From the NCBI RefSeq assembly GCF_023241715.1, contig NZ_JALQCW010000013.1:62001-126000 (forward strand): a stretch of 64,000 nt of DNA. The letters are read 5' to 3'. The DNA comes from Pseudomonas morbosilactucae. GTDB taxonomy: Bacteria > Pseudomonadota > Gammaproteobacteria > Pseudomonadales > Pseudomonadaceae. The notes beneath the pieces are model-generated. The model did not search any database and had not been told where the DNA came from. It saw nothing but the letters and a program-made list of their open reading frames with translations. Positions 41,366 to 51,360 of this stretch are shown in pieces (position 1 is the stretch's first letter; every line of letters begins with the position of its first letter). The position numbers were made by a program, and so were the translations under genes.

Positions 41366-42811
41366 TCAAAGCAGGAAGATCGTCGCCAGCCCGAGGAAGA
41401 TGAAAAAGCCGCCGCTGTCGGTCATGGCAGTGATCATCACGCTGGCCCCCATCGCCGGATCGCGCCCCAGGCGAGCCAAGGTCATCGGGATCAACACCCC
41501 CATCAAGGCCGCCAGCAGGAGATTGAGGGTCATTGCCGCAGTCATTACCACACCCAGCGACCAGCTGCCGTACAACAGGTACGCCACGACACCAATCACC
41601 CCCCCCCAGACCAAGCCGTTAATCAGGCCAACTGCCAGCTCCTTGCGCATCAAGCGAGAGGTGTTGCCGGTGCTGACTTGGTCCAGCGCCATGGCGCGCA
41701 CGATCATGGTGATGGTCTGGTTGCCCGAGTTACCGCCAATACCTGCCACGATCGGCATCAACGCCGCCAAGGCGACCAGCTTCTCGATGGAGCCCTCGAA
41801 CAAGCCGATCACCCGCGATGCAACGAAGGCAGTAATCAGATTGACGGCCAGCCAGGCCCAACGGTTACGCAGGGATTTCCAGACCGAGGCAAAGATATCC
41901 TCCTCTTCCCGCAGACCGGCCATGTTGAGGACTTCGGTTTCACTTTCCTCACGAATCAGGTCGACCATTTCGTCGATGGTCAAACGGCCGATCAACTTGT
42001 CGTTCTTGTCGACCACCGGGGCCGAAATCAAGTCGTAACGCTCAAAGGCCTGGGCCGCGTCGTAGGCGTCTTCGTCGGGGTGGAAGCTCACCGGGTCGCT
42101 GGCCATGACTTCCGAGACTTGCTTGTCCGGGTCATTGACCAGCAGGCGCTTGATTGGCAACACGCCCTTGAGCACGCCGTCGTAATCCACCACAAACAAT
42201 TTGTCAGTGTGGCCCGGCAACTCTTTAAGACGGCGCAGGTAGCGCAACACCACTTCCAGGCTGACGTCTTCGCGGATGGTTACCATCTCGAAGTCCATCA
42301 GGGCGCCGACCTGCTCGTCGTCATAGGACAAAGCAGAACGCACACGCTCACGCTGCTGGCTGTCCAGGGCCTCCATCAACTCGTGGACGACGTCTCGCGG
42401 CAGCTCAGGGGCCAAGTCAGCGAGTTCGTCGGCATCCATCTCCTTGGCAGCAGCCAGGAGCTCGTGATCGTCCATGTCGGCGATCAGGGTTTCACGTACG
42501 GAGTCGGATACTTCGAGGAGGATGTCGCCGTCACGCTCAGCCTTGACCAGCTGCCAGACGGTCAGACGCTCGTCCAGGGGCAAGGCTTCGAGAATGTAGG
42601 CAACGTCGGCGGAGTGCAGGTCATCGAGCTTGCGCTGCAGCTCGACGAGATTTTGCCGGTGAACCAGGTTTTCTACCCGGTCCTGGTGATGGCCTTCCTG
42701 GCGATGAGTCAGGTCTTCGACCACTCGCTGGCGCTGCAACAGCTCAATGACTTGAGCCAGACGGTCCTGCAAGCTTTCTTGGGTCTTTTTTACTTCTACT
42801 ACTTCGGTCAT
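41366..42811 (-). CDS. mgtE: magnesium transporter MgtE
   Basis: A 480-aa Mg2+ channel. It has an N-terminal MgtE_N helical domain (about 25-135), two CBS domains that gate it by Mg2+ (about 140-265; VVDYDGVLKGVLPIKRLLVN, APVVDKNDKLIGRLTIDEMV), and a C-terminal membrane domain of five helices (about 285-480) with the pore motif GGNSGNQTITMIVRA. ATG 42811 follows GGAGAGGAG; a longer reading to 42841 has no family similarity. No magnesium riboswitch was recognised upstream. Confidence 0.95.
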   Translation of the reverse strand: MTEVVEVKKTQESLQDRLAQVIELLQRQRVVEDLTHRQEGHHQDRVENLVHRQNLVELQRKLDDLHSADVAYILEALPLDERLTVWQLVKAERDGDILLEVSDSVRETLIADMDDHELLAAAKEMDADELADLAPELPRDVVHELMEALDSQQRERVRSALSYDDEQVGALMDFEMVTIREDVSLEVVLRYLRRLKELPGHTDKLFVVDYDGVLKGVLPIKRLLVNDPDKQVSEVMASDPVSFHPDEDAYDAAQAFERYDLISAPVVDKNDKLIGRLTIDEMVDLIREESETEVLNMAGLREEEDIFASVWKSLRNRWAWLAVNLITAFVASRVIGLFEGSIEKLVALAALMPIVAGIGGNSGNQTITMIVRAMALDQVSTGNTSRLMRKELAVGLINGLVWGGVIGVVAYLLYGSWSLGVVMTAAMTLNLLLAALMGVLIPMTLARLGRDPAMGASVMITAMTDSGGFFIFLGLATIFLL

Positions 42812-43249
42812 AGGCGAACTCCTCTCCCAGCAGAGGAGCACGCCGGAAGGATCAATCAGTCAATTCATGATTGTGAAAACGAGGTAATGAGCAACTACTG
42901 GGTAAGTCCATGGAGGTATTCCACAAGCCCCGGCGGGGCTGACGGGCGCAATCATACACCGCTTGGCAGCTTTAAACGTTAAAAAACCGTGGCAAGAACA
43001 AGCGCTTGCAGCACAAAGCTGAACAGCAGCCGAATCTATGAATCTGCGACGCATCATCCGAAAAAGAAAACACACGGGTGCGGAAAAAAGATCCAGGCAA
43101 ACCGACACCCCCGGCGAATCGTTCCGACTGCCGCATAGGGTTGCCGGACGAAGACAAGTACACGCCCCTTACGACAGCTGCCGCGCAGGTAACGTTCAAA
43201 TAAGGGGGCGGTTAAGAAGGGAGAGGAAAAAGTACAAACGGCAGAAAGC
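42812..43249. other. 438-bp gap upstream of mgtE
   Basis: No credible gene. One hairpin (AGCCCC at 42926-42931 with GGGGCT at 42935-42940) lies about 115 bp before mgtE on its transcribed side and may belong to its leader. No M-box riboswitch pattern is seen. The rest appears non-coding. Confidence 0.5.
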
Positions 43250-43278
43250 AAAAAGCCCGCATCAGATGCGGGCTTTTT
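43250..43278 (-). terminator. terminator of the tRNA cluster
   Basis: AAAAAGCCCGCAT (43250-43262) pairs perfectly with ATGCGGGCTTTTT (43266-43278) around CAG. It lies directly downstream of the minus-strand tRNA genes and ends their transcript. Confidence 0.93.
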
Positions 43279-43284
43279 GGTGTT

Positions 43285-43361
43285 TGGTGCACTCGACAGG
43301 ATTCGAACCTGTGACCGCTCGGTTCGTAGCCGAGTACTCTATCCAGCTGAGCTACGAGTGC
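43285..43361 (-). tRNA. tRNA-Arg (anticodon ACG), copy 1
   Basis: 77 nt with CCA encoded: acceptor GCACTCG/CGAGTGC, anticodon arm CTCGG-CTACGAA-CCGAG (anticodon ACG, normally deaminated to ICG to read CGU/CGC/CGA), T loop TTCGAAT. Identical to the copy at 43432. Confidence 0.97.
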
Positions 43362-43431
43362 ATTTGTGTTTTTAGACCAGATCACAACTGGTTGAAGCAA
43401 GTCATCTGCATTGCTGCCTACAACTCTTAAA

Positions 43432-43508
43432 TGGTGCACTCGACAGGATTCGAACCTGTGACCGCTCGGTTCGTAGCCGAGTACTCTATCCAGCTGAGCT
43501 ACGAGTGC
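43432..43508 (-). tRNA. tRNA-Arg (anticodon ACG), copy 2
   Basis: Same 77-nt sequence as the copy at 43285, including CCA; the copies are separated by 70 bp and share the few bases next to the 5' end (ATTTGT on the plus strand). A recent tandem duplication or concerted evolution is likely. Confidence 0.97.
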
Positions 43509-43615
43509 ATTTGTTGCCGCGCATTATAGGCCGTTAAATCTTTTTGTAAAGCACTTTTTCTAGTAATTTCAACAACTTACCGAAGAAGCCAGATTACAAC
43601 GTACTACGCAAATAA

Positions 43616-43706
43616 TGGCGGAGAACGGGGGATTCGAACCCCCGACACCCTTTTGAGGTGTACTCCCTTAGCAGGGGAGCGCCTTCGGCCACTCGGCCAG
43701 CTCTCC
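43616..43706 (-). tRNA. tRNA-Ser (anticodon GCT)
   Basis: 91 nt: acceptor GGAGAGC, anticodon arm CTCCC-CTGCTAA-GGGAG (anticodon GCT), long variable arm TACACCTCAAAAGGGTGT as expected for serine, T loop TTCGAAT, 3' CCA. It reads AGC/AGU codons and lies just downstream of csrA, a conserved Pseudomonas arrangement. Confidence 0.97.
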
Positions 43707-43768
43707 GCAACACGGGGCGTATATTAACCACCTTTATCCCCGTTTGCAAACATAAAAAACGATAAAAA

Positions 43769-43957
43769 TTAATGGCTTGGTTCTTCGTCCTTCTCTTTCT
43801 TGATCCGCAGGTAGATTTCCTCACGGTGAACGGCCACTTCCTTGGGGGCGTTGACACCAATACGCACTTGATTGCCTTTGACGCCGAGCACGGTCACGGT
43901 GATTTCGCCATCACCAATAATCAGGCTTTCTGCACACCGACGAGTCAGAATCAGCAT
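43769..43957 (-). CDS. rsmA: carbon storage regulator CsrA/RsmA
   Basis: A 62-aa RNA-binding dimer that represses translation at GGA-containing leaders and is titrated by RsmX/Y/Z RNAs. Sequence [40 protein letters not shown], then [12 protein letters not shown] is canonical, with the RNA-contacting L4 and R44 positions intact. ATG 43957 follows GAGGAGAAAGGT; the extended start at 43975 is not the family start. Upstream lies lysC, as in other pseudomonads. Confidence 0.97.
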   Translation of the reverse strand: MLILTRRCAESLIIGDGEITVTVLGVKGNQVRIGVNAPKEVAVHREEIYLRIKKEKDEEPSH

Positions 43958-44107
43958 ACCTTTCTCCTCACGCATTACATTTCAGGGACAACAGTCTGCA
44001 AAAAAAAGGGTGTCGGACTACAAGCACAATGGCCCTAGCCCTACACGCCTTAGTATTGACTAGCGCGGACAAAAGAACAGATTTCCGTCACGCCGATCAA
44101 AAACGAC

Positions 44108-44134
44108 AAAGGGCGCGGTCAGACCGCGCCCTTT
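44108..44134 (-). terminator. terminator after lysC
   Basis: AAAGGGCGCGGT (44108-44119) pairs with ACCGCGCCCTTT (44123-44134); the T tract on the minus strand is short. It lies 11 bp beyond the lysC stop and separates it from csrA. Confidence 0.8.
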
Positions 44135-44144
44135 GCTCAACGCA

Positions 44145-45386
44145 TCACTCGCCCTGGCGGGCAGGAGCGTCCAGTTCGAAAGCCGTGTGCAGAGCGCGCA
44201 CAGCCAGTTCCAGGTACTTCTCTTCGATCACCACGGAAACCTTGATTTCCGACGTCGAGATCATCTGGATGTTGATGCTTTCCTTGGCCAGGGCTTCGAA
44301 CATACGGCTGGCAACGCCTGCGTGAGAGCGCATGCCAACACCTACGATCGATACCTTGGCGATATCCACGTCACCGACGACTTCACGGGCACCGATCTCG
44401 CGAGCGGTGTTTTCCAGCACGGTCTGTGCGGCCACGTAGTCGTTGCGATGCACGGTGAAGGTGAAGTCGGTGGTGTTATCGTGCGCCACGTTCTGCACGA
44501 TCATGTCGACTTCGATGTTGGCGCCGCTGATAGGCCCCAGGATCTTGAAGGCCACGCCAGGGTGATCTGGCACGCCACGGATAGTCAGCTTGGCTTCATC
44601 GCGGTTGAAAGCGATGCCGGAAATGATCGGCTGTTCCATGGATTCCTCTTCATCAATAGTAATGAGGGTGCCCGGACCCTCCTGGAAGCTGTGCAACACG
44701 CGCAGCGGAACGTTGTACTTGCCGGCGAATTCAACCGCACGGATCTGCAACACCTTGGAACCGAGGCTGGCCATTTCCAGCATCTCTTCGAAGGTGATCT
44801 TGTCCAGGCGCTGAGCCTTGGCCACTACCCGTGGGTCGGTGGTGTAGACCCCATCCACATCGGTGTAGATCTGGCACTCGTCAGCCTTCAAGGCCGCCGC
44901 CAGGGCCACACCGGTGGTGTCTGAGCCGCCACGACCCAGGGTGGTGATGTTGCCGTTCTCGTCAACGCCCTGGAACCCGGCGACCACAACCACTCGACCG
45001 GCCTTCAGGTCGGCACGAATCCGCTGATCGTCGATCTGCAAGATCCGCGCTTTGTTGTGCGCACTGTCCGTCAGAATCCGCACCTGGTTGCCGGTATAGG
45101 AAACCGCCGGCACACCGCGCTTGATCAGCGCCATGGCCAGCAAGGCGATGGTCACCTGCTCACCCGTGGAAACGATCACGTCCAGTTCACGGGGAACCGG
45201 TTTGTCTTCGCCACTGATTTGCTTGGCAAGATCGATCAGACGGTTGGTCTCGCCACTCATGGCAGACAGTACAACCACCAGGTCAGTACCGGCTTCGCGG
45301 AACTTCTTAACCTTGTCGGCGACCTGTTCGATTCTCTCGACAGAGCCGACCGAGGTGCCTCCAAATTTCTGTACGATCAAAGCCAT
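44145..45386 (-). CDS. lysC: aspartate kinase
   Basis: A 413-aa enzyme catalysing the first committed step of lysine, threonine and methionine synthesis. The kinase domain opens with VQKFGGTSVGSVERIEQVAD and contains LGRGGSDTTGVALAAAL. Two C-terminal ACT domains (IRGVPDHPGVAFKILGPISG, then GVGMRSHAGVASRMFEALA) mediate feedback by lysine and threonine. The length fits the Pseudomonas alpha-type aspartokinase. It lies 98 bp downstream of alaS on the same strand. Confidence 0.97.
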   Translation of the reverse strand: MALIVQKFGGTSVGSVERIEQVADKVKKFREAGTDLVVVLSAMSGETNRLIDLAKQISGEDKPVPRELDVIVSTGEQVTIALLAMALIKRGVPAVSYTGNQVRILTDSAHNKARILQIDDQRIRADLKAGRVVVVAGFQGVDENGNITTLGRGGSDTTGVALAAALKADECQIYTDVDGVYTTDPRVVAKAQRLDKITFEEMLEMASLGSKVLQIRAVEFAGKYNVPLRVLHSFQEGPGTLITIDEEESMEQPIISGIAFNRDEAKLTIRGVPDHPGVAFKILGPISGANIEVDMIVQNVAHDNTTDFTFTVHRNDYVAAQTVLENTAREIGAREVVGDVDIAKVSIVGVGMRSHAGVASRMFEALAKESINIQMISTSEIKVSVVIEEKYLELAVRALHTAFELDAPARQGE

Positions 45387-45484
45387 TTTCTAAGCCGCCT
45401 CAGCCCGTAAAGGGGCGCCTATTAAACAATCAAACTGCACAGGGCAAGTAGCCCGCCACTAGACGACGGGCCCGGCCTGGAGCC

Positions 45485-48103
45485 TTAAATGCCCTGCTCG
45501 ACAAAAGGTACGGTCAGCGCCAGCGCGGCATCCAGCGCGGCAGCGTCAACACCACCGCCCTGTGCCATGTCTGGACGACCACCGCCCTTCCCGCCCACTG
45601 CCGCAGCGGCTTGCTTCATCAAATCACCGGCTTTGAGTTGGCCAGTCAGGTCTTTGGTTACGCCTGCAACCAGAACGACCTTTTCCTCATGGACACTGCC
45701 GAGCAGGATCACTGCGCGACCGAGTTTGTTTTTCAACTGATCGACCAGCGCCAACAGCGCCTTGCCATCTTGACCGTCCAAGCGCGCCGCCAGCACTTTC
45801 ACGCCCTTGACGTCCTGGGCCGAAGCCGACAGGTCGTCACCGGCGGCACTGGCCGCTTTGGCTTGCAGCTGCTCGAGTTGTTTCTCCAGCAGACGGTTGC
45901 GCTCCAGCACGGCCGAGAGCTTGTCGATCAGGTTGTCACGGCTGCCCTTGACCAGGCTGGCCGCTTCCTTGAGTTGTTCTTCCGCAGCGTTCAGGTAGGC
46001 CAGCGCCGCAGCGCCGGTGACCGCTTCAATACGGCGTACGCCGGACGCCACACCACCTTCGCTGATGATTTTCAGCAGGCCGATGTCGCCGGTACGGTTG
46101 GCGTGAATACCACCGCACAGCTCGACCGAGAAGTCGCCGCCCATGCTCAGTACACGCACGTTGTCGCCGTACTTCTCGCCGAACAGCGCCATGGCGCCTT
46201 TTTGCTTGGCGGTTTCGATATCGGTCTCTTCGGTTTCCACCGCGGAGTTCTTGCGAATCTCGGTGTTGACGATGTCTTCCAGGGCCTTGAGCTGCTCCGG
46301 CTTGATGGCTTCAAAATGGCTGAAGTCAAAGCGCAAGCGCTGGCTGTCCACCAGGGAGCCCTTCTGCTGCACGTGCTCCCCCAGTACCTGGCGCAATGCG
46401 GCATGCAGCAAGTGAGTGGCCGAGTGGTTCAGCGAAGTCGCGTGACGCACCTCAGCAGCCACCTGGGCCTCCACCGGGGCGCCAACAACCAGGCTGCCGG
46501 ACGCCAACACACCGTGGTGCAGGAACGCGCCGCCGGTTTTGGTGGTGTCGCGCACGTCGAAACGCGCGGTGCCGGCCTGCAGGTAACCGCAATCACCGAT
46601 CTGACCACCGGATTCAGCGTAGAACGGCGTCTGGTCCAGGACCACGACCCCTTCTTCACCTTCGCTCAGTACGTCGACCGATTGCCCTTCTTTATAGAGG
46701 GCGACCACTTTGGCCGAACCACTGGTGGCGTGATAGCCGGTGAACTCGGTGGCCACATCGACCTTGACCAGACTGTTGTAGTCCATGCCGAAGGAGCTGG
46801 CGGAACGGGCGCGCACACGCTGGGCTTCCATCTCGCGCTCAAAGCCGGCCTCGTCGAGGGTCAGGCTGCGTTCACGGGCGATGTCGCCGGTCAGGTCCAT
46901 AGGGAAACCGTAGGTGTCGTAGAGCTTGAACACCACGTCGCCCGGCACCACGTCGCCTTTAAGCTCGGCCAGGTCCTGCTCGAGGATCTTCAGGCCCTGC
47001 TCCAGGGTCTTGGCGAACTGTTCTTCTTCAGCCTTGAGCACGCGCTCGATATGCGCCTGCTGGGATTTCAGCTCAGGGAAGGCTTCGCCCATCTCGGCCA
47101 CCAGCGCGGCGACGATCTGATAGAAGAAACTGCCCTTGGCGCCCAGCTTGTTGCCATGGCGGCAAGCACGACGAATGATCCGGCGCAGCACGTAGCCACG
47201 ACCTTCGTTGGACGGCAGCACGCCATCGGCAATCAGGAAGCCACAGGAACGGATGTGGTCAGCCACTACTTTCAACGACGCTTGGGCATCATTGCTGCAA
47301 CCGATGGCCTTGGCCGCAGCGTTCAGCAGGCTTTGGAACAGGTCGATTTCATAGTTGGAGTGAACGTGCTGCATCACCGCACTGATCCGCTCCAGGCCCA
47401 TGCCGGTGTCGACCGACGGCGCTGGCAACGGATGCAACACGCCATCGGCGGTGCGGTTGAACTGCATGAATACGTTGTTCCAGATCTCGATGTAACGGTC
47501 GCCGTCTTCTTCCGGCGAGCCTGGCGGGCCGCCCCAGATGTCGGCGCCGTGATCGTAGAAAATCTCGGTGCATGGGCCGCACGGGCCGGTATCGCCCATG
47601 GTCCAGAAGTTGTCGGACGCGTAAGGCGCGCCTTTGTTGTCACCGATGCGCACCATGCGCTCGGCCGGCACACCCACCTGTTTGGTCCAGATGTCGTAGG
47701 CCTCGTCATCGCTGGCGTAGACCGTGACCCAGAGTTTTTCCTTCGGCAGTTTCAGCACGCCGGTAAGGAAGGTCCAGGCGAAGTTGATCGCGTCTTGCTT
47801 GAAGTAATCACCGAAGCTGAAGTTGCCCAGCATTTCGAAGAAGGTGTGGTGACGGGCGGTGTAGCCGACGTTTTCCAGGTCGTTGTGCTTGCCACCGGCG
47901 CGTACGCACTTCTGGCTGCTGACAGCGCGGGTATAGGCGCGCTTTTCTTGGCCCAGGAAGCAATCCTTGAACTGGTTCATCCCCGCGTTGGTGAACAGCA
48001 GGGTAGGGTCATTGCCCGGAATCAAAGAGCTGGAGGCTACACGGGTGTGGCCTTGCTCTTCGAAGAAGCGAAGGAAGGCTTCACGGATTTCTGCGCTTTT
48101 CAT
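45485..48103 (-). CDS. alaS: alanine--tRNA ligase
   Basis: An 872-aa class II synthetase. ATG 48103 ([20 protein letters not shown]) is the family start; the longer reading is not. It has an N-terminal catalytic domain (motif 2 [20 protein letters not shown]), a tRNA-recognition helical domain, an editing domain with [11 protein letters not shown] and [13 protein letters not shown] (the four zinc-type ligands), and a C-terminal oligomerisation and DHHA1 domain with [15 protein letters not shown]. Order alaS-lysC-csrA is conserved in Pseudomonas. Confidence 0.98.
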   Translation of the reverse strand: MKSAEIREAFLRFFEEQGHTRVASSSLIPGNDPTLLFTNAGMNQFKDCFLGQEKRAYTRAVSSQKCVRAGGKHNDLENVGYTARHHTFFEMLGNFSFGDYFKQDAINFAWTFLTGVLKLPKEKLWVTVYASDDEAYDIWTKQVGVPAERMVRIGDNKGAPYASDNFWTMGDTGPCGPCTEIFYDHGADIWGGPPGSPEEDGDRYIEIWNNVFMQFNRTADGVLHPLPAPSVDTGMGLERISAVMQHVHSNYEIDLFQSLLNAAAKAIGCSNDAQASLKVVADHIRSCGFLIADGVLPSNEGRGYVLRRIIRRACRHGNKLGAKGSFFYQIVAALVAEMGEAFPELKSQQAHIERVLKAEEEQFAKTLEQGLKILEQDLAELKGDVVPGDVVFKLYDTYGFPMDLTGDIARERSLTLDEAGFEREMEAQRVRARSASSFGMDYNSLVKVDVATEFTGYHATSGSAKVVALYKEGQSVDVLSEGEEGVVVLDQTPFYAESGGQIGDCGYLQAGTARFDVRDTTKTGGAFLHHGVLASGSLVVGAPVEAQVAAEVRHATSLNHSATHLLHAALRQVLGEHVQQKGSLVDSQRLRFDFSHFEAIKPEQLKALEDIVNTEIRKNSAVETEETDIETAKQKGAMALFGEKYGDNVRVLSMGGDFSVELCGGIHANRTGDIGLLKIISEGGVASGVRRIEAVTGAAALAYLNAAEEQLKEAASLVKGSRDNLIDKLSAVLERNRLLEKQLEQLQAKAASAAGDDLSASAQDVKGVKVLAARLDGQDGKALLALVDQLKNKLGRAVILLGSVHEEKVVLVAGVTKDLTGQLKAGDLMKQAAAAVGGKGGGRPDMAQGGGVDAAALDAALALTVPFVEQGI

Positions 48104-48249
48104 TAGGTTCTTCCACGGAGACTGCGGCCAAAGGCCTGTGCGCAACGTCAATAGACGAAACGACGGCAAAGGGCGGCATTATATCGGCGTTAATCACTTG
48201 GTACAGCGTGTTTGTACGATACACACAGTCAATTGGACGGCTAACACGG

Positions 48250-49253
48250 TCAGTGGCGGGAAAAGTCGACGAAAGTCGCGATCACCTGCTCGATTTGCCC
48301 ACGGCTGACGTCCATATGGGTGACCAGACGCAGGCGCGATGCCGCACTGAGCTTGATCCCCCGCTCTGCGGCAAAGGCCTTGATGGCCTCGGCCCGATCG
48401 CCCATCTGCACGTAGACCATGTTGGTCTGCACCGGCTCGACCTGGTAACCCGCGTCACGCAGCCCTTCAGCCAGCACTTGGGCGTTGGCGTGGTCATCGG
48501 CCAAGCGCTGCACCTGGTGATCCAGGGCATACAGCCCCGCCGCTGCGAGAATCCCGGCCTGGCGCATGCCACCGCCTACCATCTTGCGCAGGCGCCGGGC
48601 TTGGCGATCAACTCGGGGGAACCGCAGAGCACCGAACCCACGGGCGCGCCCAAGCCCTTGGACAGGCACACCGAGACCGAGTCGAAGTGCTGGGTAATCT
48701 CCCGGGCATCCACGTTCAGTTTCACCGCCGCGTTGTACAGCCGCGCGCCGTCCAGGTGCAGGGCCAGGCCATGTTCACGGGTAAAGGCCCGTGCCTGGGC
48801 CAGGTAGGACAATGGCAGCACTTTGCCTTGCATGGTGTTTTCCAGGGCCAGCAAGCGGGTCCGGGCAAAATGAAAGTCGTCCGGCTTGATCGCGGCGGCC
48901 ACCTGGGCCAGGTCCAACGAGCCATCTGCCTGGACGTCCAGGGGTTGCGGCTGGATCGAGCCGAGCACGGCCGCGCCACCCGCTTCATATTTATAGGTGT
49001 GGGCCTGTTGACCGACGATGTATTCCTCGCCGCGCTCGCAATGGGCCATCAAGCCCAGCAGATTGCTCATCGTCCCGGACGGCACGAACAGCGCGGCCGC
49101 AAAGCCCAGGCGCCGGGCCAGTTCAGCCTCCAGACGGTTGACCGTGGGGTCTTCGCCGTACACGTCATCCCCGGTCACGGCCGTGGCCATGGCATCGAAC
49201 ATCCCTGCGCTGGGCTGAGTCACCGTGTCGCTACGAAGATCGATCACACTCAT
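48250..49253 (-). pseudogene. ltaE: low-specificity L-threonine aldolase, frameshifted
   Basis: The reading frame starts at ATG 49253 ([20 protein letters not shown]) and runs about 220 codons as a PLP-dependent threonine aldolase ([34 protein letters not shown], and the lysine in [16 protein letters not shown]). Near 48600 it leaves frame (reading PGACARW and a stop). The remainder ([20 protein letters not shown] onward) continues in another frame to 48250. Adding one C to the GGGC run at about 48597-48600 restores a single 334-residue protein. This is either a real disruption or a base-calling error. If intact, the enzyme splits threonine to glycine and acetaldehyde. Confidence 0.88.
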
Positions 49254-49472
49254 GAAAATCCGGCCTCATCATGGGGACACCAAGGTCCTGCCTAGTAGGG
49301 AACATCCCTTTCGAGCTGAATTTCTACGGTCGCACCCCGCATTAATCAAGGCTCCAAGGGGAAAAATCTGCGCAAATAGCGAAAAAATCGATGGGCATCA
49401 TCCAAAAGCCCCCATGCGCCGTTGAAAAATATGTGTTAAAAACTCACCGCCGCCGAATAATCCGGTGGCAAC

Positions 49473-49637
49473 GTTCTCAGGGCGGGGTGCAACTCCCCAC
49501 CGGCGGTAATTGCGCGCAATGCGCATAGCCCGCGAGCGCTTGGTGGCAGGCACGGCTTAGGCGGTGAATGGCAGCAAGGTCAGCAGACCCGGTGTGATCC
49601 CGGGGCCGACGGTCATAGTCCGGATGAAGAGAGAACG
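49473..49637 (+). promoter_or_regulatory. FMN riboswitch (RFN element)
   Basis: The conserved RFN blocks are present in order: GTTCTCAGGGCGGGGTGCAA, CTCCCCACCGGCGGTA, AGCCCGCGAGCG, GTCAGCAGACCCGGTG, TCCGGGGCCGACGGTCATAGT (partly), and a closing GAGAGAAC that pairs with GTTCTC. It binds FMN and lowers expression of the downstream lumazine synthase gene, whose start is 126 bp further on. Confidence 0.96.
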
Positions 49638-49730
49638 GGATTGGCGCCAAAGGGCCGTCCGTGGGCAGTCGTGCGAACACTCGCGCAATCGGCCGGCACG
49701 TACCCTTAAATCCCATTCGATTCATAACGC

Positions 49731-49751
49731 CCTGTTTTTCACACAAACAGG
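49731..49751 (+). promoter_or_regulatory. hairpin overlapping the ribH2 ribosome site
   Basis: CCTGTTT (49731-49737) pairs with AAACAGG (49745-49751), whose last bases are the start of the ribosome site CAGGAG. It could act as the sequestering stem of the FMN riboswitch and place control at translation. No T-rich terminator is seen between aptamer and gene. Confidence 0.6.
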
Positions 49752-49762
49752 AGTCAGAACAG

Positions 49763-50272
49763 ATGCAACCCACCGCAATCGATAGCAAGAGCAAACACCA
49801 CCCCAACGACCGCGTCGCCTTTATCCAGGCTTGCTGGCACAAAGACATTGTCGATCAGAGCCGTAAAGGCTTTGTTGCCGAGATGCTGGCCCAGGGTTAC
49901 CAGGAAAGCGACATCGACTTCTTTGAAGTCGGCGGTGCCTTTGAAATCCCGCTACACGCCAAGTTGCTGGCCAAGTCCGGTCGCTACAGCGGCATCGTCG
50001 CGGCAGGCCTGGTGGTGGACGGCGGCATCTACCGCCACGAGTTCGTCGCCCAATCGGTGATCAGCGGCCTGATGCAAGTGCAGTTGGAAACCGAAGTGCC
50101 GGTGTTCTCGGTGGTGCTCACGCCCCATCACTTCCATGCCGGCGAAGAACACCAGAAGTTCTTCTTCGAGCACTTCGTGCACAAGGGCCAGGAAGCGGCA
50201 AAAACCTGCGCCGACACCCTGCACAAGACCCGCGCCCTGCGTCGTAACGAGCCACGCGCTGTTGCGGTTTAA
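49763..50272 (+). CDS. ribH: type II lumazine synthase (RibH2)
   Basis: A 169-aa 6,7-dimethyl-8-ribityllumazine synthase, penultimate step of riboflavin synthesis. The pattern FIQACWHKDIVDQSRKGFV, FEVGGAFEIPLHAKLLAKSG, GGIYRHEFVAQSVISG and SVVLTPHHFHAGEEH matches the RibH2 (type II, decameric) class described in Brucella and rhizobia rather than the icosahedral RibH1 encoded with ribD-ribE-ribBA. It is a single-gene unit directly under an FMN riboswitch, so it probably acts as a regulated second copy. ATG 49763 follows CAGGAGTCAGAACAG. Confidence 0.9.
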   Translation: MQPTAIDSKSKHHPNDRVAFIQACWHKDIVDQSRKGFVAEMLAQGYQESDIDFFEVGGAFEIPLHAKLLAKSGRYSGIVAAGLVVDGGIYRHEFVAQSVISGLMQVQLETEVPVFSVVLTPHHFHAGEEHQKFFFEHFVHKGQEAAKTCADTLHKTRALRRNEPRAVAV

Positions 50273-50284
50273 GCGTTAGCAGCA

Positions 50285-50328
50285 TCGCCGGCAAGCCGGC
50301 ACCTACCCTGTGGTGTAGGTGCCGGCTT
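50285..50328. repeat. REP-like palindrome acting as terminator between ribH2 and aruE
   Basis: TCGCCGGCAAGCCGGCACC (from 50285) is typical of Pseudomonas repetitive extragenic palindromes. A longer stem forms from AAGCCGGCACCTAC (50293-50306) with GTAGGTGCCGGCTT (50315-50328). It separates convergent genes. A related copy is at 53126. Confidence 0.75.
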
Positions 50329-50336
50329 GGCAGCGA

Positions 50337-51347
50337 TCAGGCCAGTTGCTCGTCCGAGCTCGGCACAATCAGAATCCCCGCACGCAAACCGTTCTTCACC
50401 TTAGGGTTGGGGAAAATGATCCGTGCGCCCTCTTCTTCCACAATCCAGCGGGTCTGGGCGATGTCTTCGGCCAGCAGATAACCCACGTCCAATTCGGAAA
50501 AGTTCTCGATGTCCGCCGGCAGGTGCAGGTGGAAGCTGTCGCTGTGCTTGATGATTTCGCGGGCCACGCTGAACAGTTGCAAGCCCTCCAGGCTCTCTTC
50601 GCTCAACGGCGGCTCATTGCCTTCGATGATCTGCTGAAGACGGGTTTCCAGGCGTTCGACGTTAACGCCCTGGTTCTGCCCGAAAGGCCGAGCCTTGCCC
50701 AGCTCCAGAGTGAAAGCTTCAGCCCCCAGCTTGTCGTAGGTGTATGAGCTGAACACGATGGACGGTTTGTTCTGCAACAGCACCGCCTCCATGCCCGCCG
50801 CACGCAGCCGCGCCAACTCGGCACGGGAATGCTGACGACCTTCTTTCCACGGATAGAGGGCAAACTGCTCGATCTTCGAACCGCGAATGGCGGTGTGCAG
50901 GTCGTAATGCAGGCGGTTGCGGTTCGGCAGGCTGAAAAAGCTCGCCGCCAGCCGCTCCAGTTCACAAGCCCGCAGGGCTTCGGAACCGCTGCTCTGCTCA
51001 TGCCGGCCGTTGAACAGCCGGTTGACGTCCTGCTCGACAAAACGCTCACCGCGGCGCATGGCCTCGGGGTTGCCGAACAGAAACAAAATACGTGCACGGG
51101 GCTTGAGGTCGCCACGGGCAATGTCATGCAATAAACGATCGAGCAACTCGATCGGCGCGGTCTCGTTGCCGTGGATCCCTGCCGACAACAACAGGTCCAG
51201 GCCGTTGTCACGAGCTTCGGGAGGCCGGACTTCCAGCGCCCCCTCGCTCAACCAGCGCATCCGCACGCCTTCGACAGTCAGTTGAGTCTTCTCCGCCGGT
51301 TCGCGACCGGCGAGGGTCAGTTCAAGCAGTTTGCCGAGGGCGAGCAT
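50337..51347 (-). CDS. astE: succinylglutamate desuccinylase
   Basis: A 336-aa zinc hydrolase (AstE/AruE, carboxypeptidase-like), last step of the AST pathway: N-succinylglutamate to glutamate and succinate. Zinc ligands sit in [11 protein letters not shown] (H-x-x-E) and in HYDLHTAIR; a catalytic glutamate is in [14 protein letters not shown] 51347 ([20 protein letters not shown]) is the natural start, and the region further upstream belongs to the small neighbouring gene. It is the last gene of the aru cluster. Confidence 0.95.
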   Translation of the reverse strand: MLALGKLLELTLAGREPAEKTQLTVEGVRMRWLSEGALEVRPPEARDNGLDLLLSAGIHGNETAPIELLDRLLHDIARGDLKPRARILFLFGNPEAMRRGERFVEQDVNRLFNGRHEQSSGSEALRACELERLAASFFSLPNRNRLHYDLHTAIRGSKIEQFALYPWKEGRQHSRAELARLRAAGMEAVLLQNKPSIVFSSYTYDKLGAEAFTLELGKARPFGQNQGVNVERLETRLQQIIEGNEPPLSEESLEGLQLFSVAREIIKHSDSFHLHLPADIENFSELDVGYLLAEDIAQTRWIVEEEGARIIFPNPKVKNGLRAGILIVPSSDEQLA

Positions 51348-51360
51348 AGAGCGAGCTTCC

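Noticed and set aside
42812..43249. Magnesium (M-box) riboswitch before mgtE
   Set aside because: Only one short hairpin is seen; the conserved M-box core blocks are absent.
43038..43430. 130-codon frame across the tRNA-Arg region
   Set aside because: It reads through a terminator and a tRNA gene, so it is not coding.
45611..48106. 831-codon open frame opposite alaS
   Set aside because: Antisense shadow of a conserved gene; no ribosome site or domain.
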